A DNA stretch of 6,552 bases from Acidobacteriota bacterium (lineage in GTDB: Bacteria; Acidobacteriota; Terriglobia; Terriglobales; Acidobacteriaceae): positions 1 through 6,552 of the forward strand of contig JAJXXG010001051.1 in NCBI GenBank assembly GCA_021781255.1, read 5' to 3'. The notes beneath the pieces were generated by a model. It was not told where the DNA came from, did not search any database, and saw nothing but the letters and a program-made list of their open reading frames with translations. A program made the position numbers and the translations under genes. This document shows positions 1-4,604 of this stretch, one piece after another (position 1 is the first letter of the stretch; each line of letters begins with the position of its first letter).

Positions 1-99
1 GAACTGGCCGACCTGGTACACGAGGCGTAGCAGCACCCCCAGGCAGGTGCCCAGGAGCGCGATGATGGCGACGATCGCTTCGATGAGTTCGGGGCTCAT
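1..99 (-). CDS. Short membrane protein, C-terminus cut by window edge
   Basis: The gene starts at the ATG complementary to 97-99 and stays open to the window edge, giving 33 residues (begins MSPELIEAIVAIIALLG). Residues about 6-26 are a continuous hydrophobic stretch, so this is a membrane protein with a very short N-terminal segment and no signal-peptidase-like site. It lies 6 nt downstream of the 73-aa membrane protein gene and is the last visible member of a run of five genes in the same direction, each with one N-terminal hydrophobic segment. The Shine-Dalgarno sequence is weak (GAGC just upstream), so coupling to the preceding gene is likely. I do not recognise a family. By context it is probably another virion membrane protein; the start is fairly secure, the product is not. 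Confidence 0.55.
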   Translation of the reverse strand, partial: MSPELIEAIVAIIALLGTCLGVLLRLVYQVGQF

Positions 100-105
100 G
101 ACAGC

Positions 106-327
106 TCACATCACCATCGCCGGCGGAAACGCCAAATCGCTCTCAGCATTCGGAGCCGCGACCACCGGAGTAGCCCACACGCTGCCATAACCGCGCCGAC
201 GCGCGGCCCGGGCGATCTTTTCTTTCTTGGTTCCCGGCATCGTTGTCATGCCGAGGCCGGCCAGAACCACCCATGCGGCCAGCAGAATAAACGCCATTTT
301 GGTGAACAGTACCTCGAAACGCTCCAT
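106..327 (-). CDS. 73-aa single-TM protein with basic cytosolic-type patch
   Basis: The protein begins MERFEVLF. It has a hydrophobic segment at about residues 11-29, a strongly basic patch at about 34-45 (KKEKIARAARRR), then an Ala/Pro-rich neutral tail. The ATG at 327 is preceded by an excellent GGAGGAG ribosome-binding site, which favours it over the internal Met11. The gap to the preceding 218-aa gene is 14 nt, so the two are likely co-transcribed. In PRD1- and PM2-type viruses, short proteins of this build sit in the internal membrane, with the charged side facing either DNA or capsid. Applying that here is inference from context. No catalytic motif or recognisable family is seen. Confidence 0.7.
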   Translation of the reverse strand: MERFEVLFTKMAFILLAAWVVLAGLGMTTMPGTKKEKIARAARRRGYGSVWATPVVAAPNAESDLAFPPAMVM

Positions 328-341
328 CTCTCCTCCACCCC

Positions 342-998
342 TTAAAATCCGCCGCTCTGGCTCGGATCGCTGTAGCTGCTGAAATCAATCGGCGCGCTCA
401 TCTGGCCTGCGTCGAAACTCTGGGTTGGATCGCTCGGTAGCGAGCCCAGGTCAACCGACGTGGTGCTCAGTCCGTTGCTTCCCCCAAACGATCCCCAGTC
501 GATGGGCTGGGTAATCCCTTGGAGAATCTGATATGGCGCATAGGACGACTGGAGACCGATATCGTTGCCCAGCGATCCGAGCGGATCGTAAGTGGCCAAG
601 GACTGGCCTCCCAGCTCTGCCAGGGGCATATTGTTGGCCATCGAGTTGTAGTTGGTGATAGCGGAGATCGCGCTCTGGAGGCCGTAAGGCAAGCCCCCAA
701 TAGACGGATATGAACCGCCGCCGCCGCCCACGCTCATGCCTCCGATCCCCGGCTTTTGCATCGGAGGCGGATTGCCTTGACCGCCGAGCAGACGGCCCAG
801 GAGGGTTGCGAACGGATTGCCCGGTGCCGGTCCGTTGAGGGCTCCATAGCTCGCCATGGGGCTGCCCGCGGCCAAGCCATTCGCCGCTGCGCTCGCTTGC
901 TTCGGAGCCATCAGCCATTTGTAAGCGAGATAGGCAATCAAAAGAACCGCAACAATGCTCAATCCCGTCGAGAAAACACCATTTTTAGAAGATGCCAT
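342..998 (-). CDS. 218-aa membrane-anchored Gly/Pro/Ser-rich protein
   Basis: One hydrophobic segment lies at about residues 12-27 (STGLSIVAVLLIAYLAYKWL), followed by a long low-complexity region rich in Gly, Ala, Pro, Ser and Asn. This includes an uninterrupted run of five glycines at about 91-95 and several Met-Pro or Gly-Pro turns. The tail from about residue 150 is rich in Asp, Ser, Gly and Gln and ends SGGF. The ATG at 998 has a GAGGGA ribosome-binding site close upstream and lies 9 nt after the previous stop. Charge is very low outside the N-terminus. The neighbouring 79-aa protein has the same plan and also ends GGF. The pattern suits a virion membrane protein with a flexible exposed arm, for example a membrane-to-capsid tether or DNA-delivery component, but this is inference. 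I do not recognise a family. Confidence 0.72.
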   Translation of the reverse strand: MASSKNGVFSTGLSIVAVLLIAYLAYKWLMAPKQASAAANGLAAGSPMASYGALNGPAPGNPFATLLGRLLGGQGNPPPMQKPGIGGMSVGGGGGSYPSIGGLPYGLQSAISAITNYNSMANNMPLAELGGQSLATYDPLGSLGNDIGLQSSYAPYQILQGITQPIDWGSFGGSNGLSTTSVDLGSLPSDPTQSFDAGQMSAPIDFSSYSDPSQSGGF

Positions 999-1007
999 GG
1001 TCCCTCG

Positions 1008-1247
1008 TTAAAATCCGCCCTGCACGCTGAAGCCGCCACCATTGGGGTTGCCGTAGCTCGCGGAAAACATCGATGCATTGCGCGGCTGGTAAGGGGAGAA
1101 CAAATTCATCCATGAACTTCCGGTGCCGTACATCATGCCGCTGCCCCATCCGTTCGGCTGTACGCTGGCGTTCACGCCATTGCGCAGCCACATAACAACG
1201 ACCAGGGCGATTACCCCGATCACCAGCCATTTGATTGCATCGCCCAT
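1008..1247 (-). CDS. 79-aa single-TM protein with Gly/Asn/Ser-rich tail ending GGF
   Basis: The start chosen is the ATG at 1245-1247. It follows the TGA of the 114-aa gene by one base and has GGGAG in the right place, whereas the open frame further upstream reads as the wrong frame of that gene. Residues about 5-21 form a clean hydrophobic helix (IKWLVIGVIALVVVMWL). The remainder is aromatic and rich in Gly, Asn, Ser and Met (GWGSGMMYGTGSSWMNLF) and ends VQGGF. The GGF terminus is shared with the 218-aa protein encoded immediately downstream, suggesting a common partner or ancestry. The lack of charge after the helix suggests an extended, glycine-rich surface or a self-assembling segment. Role in the virion membrane is inferred from context only. 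Confidence 0.72.
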   Translation of the reverse strand: MGDAIKWLVIGVIALVVVMWLRNGVNASVQPNGWGSGMMYGTGSSWMNLFSPYQPRNASMFSASYGNPNGGGFSVQGGF

Positions 1248-1248
1248 A

Positions 1249-1593
1249 TCAGCTCCCAGTCGCCACAGTTGATGGATCAACCCCGTTGTCATACTGGCTC
1301 GCATAGCTCGCCCAATTCGAAGATTTTGCCGGATTTGGTGTGTTATCCAAGAGCCAAGAGGAAACGCCCCCGAGAAAGTGATCGATGGCGTTTTGCGTTT
1401 TGCCTCCCGCGAGCGGCGTGGCGGCAAAAAGCGAATCTACTCCGGTAGCGAGCGAGCCCCATACGGAGTAGGGATATGCGGCGACCGGAATGGATATTTT
1501 CTTCCACGCCATATAAACGATGGCACCGATCAGCACAAGTCCTAGCGCCACAATCGTCATCGCGCCGTCATCGAGATCGCCTTCTACGCTCAT
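1249..1593 (-). CDS. 114-aa single-TM protein, first gene of the left-hand membrane-protein cluster
   Basis: A short acidic N-terminus (MSVEGDLDDGA) precedes a hydrophobic segment at about residues 13-29, then KK and a mildly amphipathic, aromatic region that includes GGVSSWLLDNTPNP. The ATG at 1593 has GGAAGG about 7 nt upstream; Met12 is an alternative start. Acidic residues before and lysines after the helix predict N-out/C-in by the positive-inside rule, opposite to most neighbours, though short virion proteins do not always obey it. The gene faces away from the plus-strand lipoprotein gene with 29 bp between their starts. No promoter is evident in that gap for this strand, so transcription may come from within the opposing gene or by read-through. 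Family not recognised. Confidence 0.72.
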   Translation of the reverse strand: MSVEGDLDDGAMTIVALGLVLIGAIVYMAWKKISIPVAAYPYSVWGSLATGVDSLFAATPLAGGKTQNAIDHFLGGVSSWLLDNTPNPAKSSNWASYASQYDNGVDPSTVATGS

Positions 1594-1607
1594 CCCTTAC
1601 CTTCCCG

Positions 1608-1616
1608 TGCTAGAAT
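1608..1616 (+). promoter_or_regulatory. Possible extended -10 element for the plus-strand gene pair
   Basis: TGCTAGAAT matches the extended -10 consensus TGnTAnAAT. It ends 6 nt before the ATG at 1623, and no Shine-Dalgarno sequence lies between them, so a transcript starting here would be essentially leaderless. No convincing -35 hexamer is seen at normal spacing. It is a single small motif, so chance occurrence is possible. Confidence 0.35.
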
Positions 1617-1622
1617 CCCGCC

Positions 1623-1937
1623 ATGAAGCTAGCTATAGCTCTGTGTGTCGTCGGTCTCGCCGCGCTTACTGGATGCCGAACGTCCGACTCTTTCTCCCTG
1701 TTGCCCGGACAAACCGCGCAAATTACAAATTCCGTACACGGAACGATCCACCTTCGCGCTGAATACCCTGTTGCTTTACGCGAAGGGAATTGCCAGTTTC
1801 CGCGCGTCGTTGACCTTGACTTCTCATGCTCACCTTCAGACATCGTCATAACCGATCTAAGGCCGTCGATCTTCATCTGGGGCCAAGCGAACCGTGTGAC
1901 GATAACATCCGACCGAGAGATCATCCCATTTCGATGA
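1623..1937 (+). CDS. Secreted lipoprotein, 104 aa (outer-membrane type)
   Basis: The N-terminus is a textbook lipoprotein signal: MKLAIALCVVGLAALTGC, with lipobox LTGC and Cys18 as the modified residue. Arg at +2 is not the Asp retention signal, so an outer-membrane destination is expected in a Gram-negative cell. The mature part, about 86 residues, is beta-rich and contains Cys57 and Cys69, which could form a disulfide, and a segment IFIWGQANRVTIT near the end. The gene is on the plus strand inside an otherwise minus-strand structural region. Its stop overlaps the start of the next gene (ATGA at 1934-1937). There is no ribosome-binding site before the ATG, and the start codon sits 6 nt after a possible extended -10. 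By eye the GC content is lower than in the capsid gene. Candidate roles are an o-spanin-like lysis protein or a superinfection-exclusion lipoprotein; the sequence does not decide between them. Confidence 0.75.
   Translation: MKLAIALCVVGLAALTGCRTSDSFSLLPGQTAQITNSVHGTIHLRAEYPVALREGNCQFPRVVDLDFSCSPSDIVITDLRPSIFIWGQANRVTITSDREIIPFR
1631..1640. repeat. Copy of the AGCTATAGCT palindrome
   Basis: This is a perfect 10-bp inverted palindrome in codons 3-6 of the lipoprotein gene, just downstream of the possible extended -10. It shares the core GCTATAGCT with copies at 4562, 4592 and 6362, but the following bases are CTG rather than TG. Confidence 0.45.
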
Positions 1938-2176
1938 CTGATAGAAAGCCTGTTTTCGTTCGGTCCCACTGGCGGCGCCTTCCCCGTCGTCCAAAGAAAA
2001 CGCCGCCTGTGTTGGTTCTTGCCGTTGTGGCTTTGCTTCTGTTGATTGGTCCATGTAACCACAGGGAAATGCAGTTCAGCATTATGCCTTCTCCTCGGCC
2101 CCCGCTTCTGCCCGCGCCTCGGATGTTTTTCGTCCCGAGGCCCCACGCTCTTCGAAATCCAAGGTTCCCTCGCTAG
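1934..2176 (+). CDS. 80-aa inner-membrane protein with basic N-terminus and Pro/Arg-rich tail
   Basis: The start at 1934 overlaps the lipoprotein stop as ATGA, so translational coupling is likely. The protein has a very basic N-terminus (residues 1-22, RSHWRRLPRRPKK), a strong hydrophobic helix at about 25-39 (PVLVLAVVALLLLIG), and an export-side tail dominated by Pro, Arg and Phe (PSPRPPLLPAPR). The charge pattern predicts an N-in, C-out inner-membrane protein. Cys41 follows Pro, which is not a valid lipobox. A lipoprotein paired with an inner-membrane protein in overlapping genes recalls two-component spanins. However, the gene order is reversed relative to most Rz/Rz1 pairs, and the tail is proline-rich rather than coiled-coil. 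The stop lies in a CTAG shared with the convergent basic-protein gene. Function otherwise unknown. Confidence 0.65.
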   Translation: MTDRKPVFVRSHWRRLPRRPKKTPPVLVLAVVALLLLIGPCNHREMQFSIMPSPRPPLLPAPRMFFVPRPHALRNPRFPR

Positions 2177-2319
2177 CGCCGCTTGCGAAACTCCCCATTC
2201 TTCTTGCGCGGTCCGGTGCGCTTCTTCTTAATCCTGGACGCCGTCTTCTTCTTGCCGCGCCGCTTGCGCTTCTCGCCTTCGATCAGCCGCTCGAGCTGCG
2301 AAATGATTCCTCTTGCCAT
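2173..2319 (-). CDS. 48-aa highly basic protein, nucleic-acid-binding candidate
   Basis: The ATG at 2317-2319 is chosen because GGAGGAGGAAC lies immediately upstream and the previous gene stops 11 nt earlier. The longer frame extending upstream runs into the coding region of the beta-domain protein. Of 48 residues, 22 are Lys or Arg, nearly all after residue 16 in clusters such as KRKRR, KKK and KKKR. The first 16 residues form a short amphipathic helix (ISQLERLIEGE). This composition fits a DNA-condensing or DNA-packaging virion protein, or a ligand for an acidic lumenal face of membrane proteins. No cysteine or enzymatic motif is present. It is the last gene of the capsid block and meets the plus-strand pair tail to tail, sharing CTAG. 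Confidence 0.68.
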   Translation of the reverse strand: MARGIISQLERLIEGEKRKRRGKKKTASRIKKKRTGPRKKNGEFRKRR

Positions 2320-2330
2320 GGTTCCTCCTC

Positions 2331-2750
2331 CTACGTGGAATATGGCGTGATGATCGAGATCACAACGCCGTCGCCAGCGGCGCCGTATACCCAGATAGCG
2401 GCAGTGTTTCCAACCGGCCAAAGAACATCCTCAAGAGGCGCCAGCGGCGTTCCTTGGCCAAGCGCGAACTTCTCGGGATAGTCGGCAAGGAAGATCACCG
2501 CGGTATTGCCGGCAACGGTGCCATTGTTGGCGCGAACGCGTACGGCCATGCCAGGCGGGACGAGGATGCCGGGCACGGACTGCGGGGTATTGGCAGCAGC
2601 GATCAAGACGCGGATGTTGCGGTTCACCACAACGGGAGCCTGGGGCTTGGTCTGTCGACTGCTGCCGGACCCCGATCCGCCCGAGCTGCCCGATCCGCCC
2701 GAGCTGCCCGAGGAACTTGGATACATCTGGTCTGGAAGAATCAGCCTCAT
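2331..2750 (-). CDS. Ser/Gly-linker plus beta-domain protein, penton or decoration candidate (139 aa)
   Basis: The true start is the ATG at 2748-2750, overlapping the previous stop as ATGA and preceded by AGGGGG. Frame further upstream belongs to the lytic gene. After a short N-terminal peptide (MRLILPDQMYP) comes a pure Ser/Gly linker at about residues 12-31, with two exact SSGGSG units. The remaining roughly 105 residues are beta-rich: VNRNIRVLIAA, GMAVRVRANNGT, TAVIFLADY, NTAAIWVYGAAG, DGVVISIIT. That pattern of alternating hydrophobics with Gly turns looks like a compact beta-sandwich or barrel. In PRD1 the penton protein P31 is of similar size, a single jelly-roll with an N-terminal arm. 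Position right after the capsid and lytic genes makes a penton, spike base or decoration role plausible. This is inference, and I do not recognise the family. Confidence 0.7.
   Translation of the reverse strand: MRLILPDQMYPSSSGSSGGSGSSGGSGSGSSRQTKPQAPVVVNRNIRVLIAAANTPQSVPGILVPPGMAVRVRANNGTVAGNTAVIFLADYPEKFALGQGTPLAPLEDVLWPVGNTAAIWVYGAAGDGVVISIITPYST
2671..2706. repeat. Two exact tandem 18-bp units in the Ser/Gly linker
   Basis: The unit CCCGATCCGCCCGAGCTG occurs twice head to tail with no mismatch (2671-2688 and 2689-2706). On the minus strand each unit encodes SSGGSG. Identity at the nucleotide level implies recent duplication and suggests the linker length can vary. Confidence 0.85.
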
Positions 2751-3223
2751 GCGTTGCCCCCTAACACCTGCGAAACCGGCGTGGTGGGATCTACGCCGAG
2801 CTGTCCCGCTACATACTCGGCATACGCATTTGGGTTCTGCCCGGGTGCGGGAGTGCCCATGGTGTCGCCTGTGAGGTAGTAGGTCATCATGTCGTAAAAA
2901 TCCCATCCCGGGTTCGCGGATGCCTTGCTTTGCAGCCAGTTTCCGAGCGCGCCGAATCCGGCTGTATCGTTCGGATAGCTGGCGACGTTGCCGCCAAAGG
3001 TCCCAACATCTCCGGGGTTATGTGTGCGCTGCGCGAGCGATCCGGGGACGTTGAAACCCTCGTACTGAGCGATGGCCTGCTCCATCGCGTTCAGCCCTCC
3101 GCCCGCTCCTGGTTGGGGAGGGGGGGCAAAGGGCTGATTCGCCGGCTGGATGCCGCCTTGCGCAGATTGCGAGCTGCGCAAGGCGAGCAGGGCCAGGACG
3201 GCCACGAGAGCGAGCAGGAGCAT
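2747..3223 (-). CDS. Membrane-anchored virion muralytic protein (lysozyme-like fold, transglycosylase-type), 158 aa
   Basis: An N-terminal hydrophobic anchor (residues 1-15, LLLALVAVLALLAL) leads into a Pro/Gln/Gly-rich spacer (about 20-44). A lysozyme-like domain follows: AIAQYEGF with candidate catalytic Glu55, HNPGDV at 68-73, then helical segments ending in NAYAEYVAGQLGV. The same order of motifs (AIA-x-x-EG, then NPGD, then a closing EY-[IV]-A segment) is found in the 132-aa soluble lysin of this window, so the two domains are probably related. PRD1-type viruses carry a membrane-associated lytic transglycosylase (P7) that opens peptidoglycan during genome delivery; the anchor and the place beside the capsid gene suggest the same role. 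The start has AGGGA upstream and lies 6 nt after the capsid stop. The stop overlaps the next start (ATGA). The exact enzymatic class cannot be settled by eye. Confidence 0.75.
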   Translation of the reverse strand: MLLLALVAVLALLALRSSQSAQGGIQPANQPFAPPPQPGAGGGLNAMEQAIAQYEGFNVPGSLAQRTHNPGDVGTFGGNVASYPNDTAGFGALGNWLQSKASANPGWDFYDMMTYYLTGDTMGTPAPGQNPNAYAEYVAGQLGVDPTTPVSQVLGGNA

Positions 3224-3229
3224 CGGTCC

Positions 3230-4258
3230 CTAGTTGCCGCTCTTCGACGGTGCCGGCGCCGGAACAAATGCGCGCCGGGTGAAGAAGAGCAGATCGTCAA
3301 GGTTCGAGCCGGAGACGTTGTTGACGTCGAAATAAATCTGCAGCCCAGAGGCGGGAACGCTGTTGGCCAGATTCGCGCCATCCGTGAAGTCGATGGGGTA
3401 CATCCCCGTCGCGGTAAGCGACGGATCGTACCACTCATCATCCAGCGCGGTCTGCCGGATATCTTGCGCATACTTGTCGAAGTCGAGCGTGGGACCACTG
3501 ACAACGATCCGATTCAGCAGCCCATCCGAGAGCGTCTTTGCGGCGCCCTGTTCGGCAAAGATGTCCCAGGAGAGGAAATTGCCATCCTGTGGCATCGCCT
3601 CATCCAGCATGCGCTTGTTCGTCGCAGCAATCAGCGCCTGATGGCTCTCCTGATACACAATTGCCGTGTCGCCGGTGACGGCAACGCGATCATCGACCCA
3701 TTGCACGGTGAGACCGGTGTAATCGACCACTCCGTTGTTACCAGTGAAGCAGGAAGCGAGACTGCCGGTGTCAAGCTCGACCTGCACGGACGCATACACT
3801 GGCAGGCCGGTGCCGGGATCGATGTCCGTGTTGAGGCCGGAGCCAATGGGGTTGGTCTGAGTGGGATCGGCCCAATAAATCGGGATGGCCAGATAGATGG
3901 GGTACGTCCCATTAGCGCCGCCTCCGAGCGTTGATCCGCCCTGGTCCGCGAAGAACTTTCCGCTGCGCTGCCGCACAGCGAACCGCAACAGCGAGCGGGG
4001 ATCGACGTCAACGATCTTTCCGCCAGGGTAGCGCGATCCACCCGAAGGCGTTGCGACCACGTAAACGCGCTGGGCGAGATTAACCGGACCGCCTTCGCCG
4101 ACGACTGTTCCGCTGGTCGTGACCCCGCTCACGACGATCTGGCCCTGGAGAACCAGCGTACCGCGGCGAATCTTGCCGCCAAGAGGCAGCGTGAAGACGA
4201 TTTTCGAATTGGCAACGAAAGGCTTCATGAGCCTGTTGCGTGCATTGAGACTTGCCAC
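3230..4258 (-). CDS. Putative double jelly-roll major capsid protein, 342 aa
   Basis: This is the largest protein in the window. It is strongly beta-rich, with many short alternating hydrophobic stretches joined by Gly/Asn/Asp turns and almost no long helix except about residues 204-222 (ESHQALIAATNKRMLDE). Candidate strands include SKIVFTLPLGG (18-28), LVLQGQIVVSG (35-45), AQRVYVVAT (62-70), YPIYLAIPIYWAD (119-131), YASVQVELDTG (155-165), and near the end GLQIYFDVNNVSG (305-317). Known DJR capsid proteins range from about 270 aa (PM2) to 395 aa (PRD1), and this falls between. No tailed-phage HK97-fold signature is seen. The start is GTG, supported by GAGGT 8 nt upstream; an ATG at 4226-4228 has weaker support. 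Neighbours (packaging ATPase, anchored lytic protein, small TM proteins) match the lineage. The family call is inference from texture and context; structure prediction would decide. Confidence 0.7.
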   Translation of the reverse strand: MASLNARNRLMKPFVANSKIVFTLPLGGKIRRGTLVLQGQIVVSGVTTSGTVVGEGGPVNLAQRVYVVATPSGGSRYPGGKIVDVDPRSLLRFAVRQRSGKFFADQGGSTLGGGANGTYPIYLAIPIYWADPTQTNPIGSGLNTDIDPGTGLPVYASVQVELDTGSLASCFTGNNGVVDYTGLTVQWVDDRVAVTGDTAIVYQESHQALIAATNKRMLDEAMPQDGNFLSWDIFAEQGAAKTLSDGLLNRIVVSGPTLDFDKYAQDIRQTALDDEWYDPSLTATGMYPIDFTDGANLANSVPASGLQIYFDVNNVSGSNLDDLLFFTRRAFVPAPAPSKSGN

Positions 4259-4297
4259 GTTGTTGTACCTCGCTGGGGTTCTACCCGCGCAAATGTT

Positions 4298-4312
4298 CCC
4301 GGCCCTGCCGGG
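4298..4312. other. Perfect 6-bp stem, 3-nt loop hairpin upstream of the capsid gene
   Basis: CCCGGC, loop CCT, GCCGGG. It lies in the 88-nt gap between the 31-aa gene and the capsid gene, about 40 nt before the capsid GTG. On the minus-strand transcript no U-run follows, so it is not a standard terminator. mRNA processing, stability or partial attenuation is possible. Confidence 0.4.
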
Positions 4313-4346
4313 GTTGATCTTCTTGCAAGACCGGCGTAACCCTGAC

Positions 4347-4442
4347 CTAGCCGACGATGTTCTTGATGAAGGTCACGTTATTGCTCGCCCAGATGGCGGC
4401 CAGGGCGATGACGGCGGTGACGAGAATCGACTTGATGGACAT
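4347..4442 (-). CDS. 31-aa single-TM miniprotein ahead of the capsid gene
   Basis: The ATG at 4440-4442 has a strong AGGAGAG ribosome-binding site 4 nt upstream. The protein is MSIKSILVTAVIALAAIWAS followed by a short NNVTFIKNIVG tail, essentially one hydrophobic helix at about residues 5-19 with a Lys at each end. The frame is open further upstream, but that stretch crosses a strong stem-loop and the 3' end of the ATPase gene and lacks a comparable start. Membrane-containing phages of the PRD1 and PM2 type encode several such 30-60-aa integral virion proteins. Position as the first gene after the long leader and just before the capsid gene implies high expression. A holin-like role cannot be excluded. 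Confidence 0.7.
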   Translation of the reverse strand: MSIKSILVTAVIALAAIWASNNVTFIKNIVG

Positions 4443-4469
4443 GCTCTCTCCTGTTGTGAGTTGGAAGCT

Positions 4470-4492
4470 GGGGCGAGAGAACTCCTCGCCCC
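4470..4492 (-). other. Strong stem-loop in the 5' leader of the 31-aa/capsid transcript
   Basis: GGGGCGAG and CTCGCCCC form a perfect 8-bp stem around a 7-nt loop. It ends about 18 nt before the AGGAGAG ribosome-binding site and has no following T-run on the minus strand, so a 5'-stabilising or regulatory RNA hairpin fits better than a terminator. Confidence 0.55.
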
Positions 4493-4561
4493 GCGTCAGC
4501 CACGACTGTGCTTCGCATGAGTAATCGAACAACAATTTTGGGGATTTGTTTACGAGAAGAT

Positions 4562-4573
4562 AGCTATAGCTTG
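4562..4573. repeat. Palindromic repeat AGCTATAGCTTG, copy 1 of a 31-bp-spaced pair
   Basis: AGCTATAGCT is a perfect 10-bp palindrome. The 11-mer GCTATAGCTTG (4563-4573) is repeated exactly at 4594-4604 and 6362-6372. The start-to-start spacing to the next copy is 31 bp, close to three helical turns, as expected for a protein binding both on one DNA face. Confidence 0.6.
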
Positions 4574-4591
4574 GCGGGAAGTCGAAAAAAG

Positions 4592-4604
4592 AAGCTATAG
4601 CTTG
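4592..4604. repeat. Palindromic repeat AAGCTATAGCTTG, copy 2, containing the ATPase stop
   Basis: AAGCTATAGCTT is a perfect 12-bp palindrome. The ATPase stop codon TAG (complement of 4595-4597) lies inside it, so the last codons (AAG CTA TAG) are part of the element. Six T residues follow on the minus strand. Confidence 0.6.

Larger units (their letters stand above)
4443..4594 (-). promoter_or_regulatory. Noncoding leader/promoter region of the capsid block
   Basis: This is the longest gene-free stretch in the window. Read on the minus strand it begins inside an AAGCTATAGCTT palindrome, has a run of six T, a second palindrome copy, an AT-rich stretch, an 8-bp stem-loop and then the ribosome-binding site of the 31-aa gene. 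A possible promoter is TTCGAC (4581-4586) and TATCTT (4557-4562) with an 18-bp spacer overlapping the second palindrome; the match to sigma-70 consensus is poor. The palindrome followed by T6 could also act as a weak terminator for the upstream block. Its position suggests a separate late or structural promoter. Confidence 0.45.

Noticed and set aside
2116..2141. 7-bp stem (GCCTCGG/CCGAGGC) with a 12-nt loop as a terminator for the plus-strand pair
   Set aside because: It lies inside the 80-aa coding region, has a large loop, and no T-run follows on either strand. It is probably incidental.
1610..2146. Minus-strand open frame of 178 codons opposite the lipoprotein gene
   Set aside because: The plus strand here encodes a textbook lipoprotein signal and a TM protein joined by ATGA. 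The minus frame is a disordered Arg/Thr/His-rich sequence without a good start site, although it would make the gene direction uniform.
2930..3934. Long plus-strand open frame of 334 codons
   Set aside because: It lies antisense across parts of the capsid and anchored lytic genes, which have coherent beta-rich or domain-like translations, ribosome-binding sites and tight junctions. The plus frame reads as Arg/Gly/Val-rich sequence with no domain, typical of an antisense shadow in GC-rich DNA.
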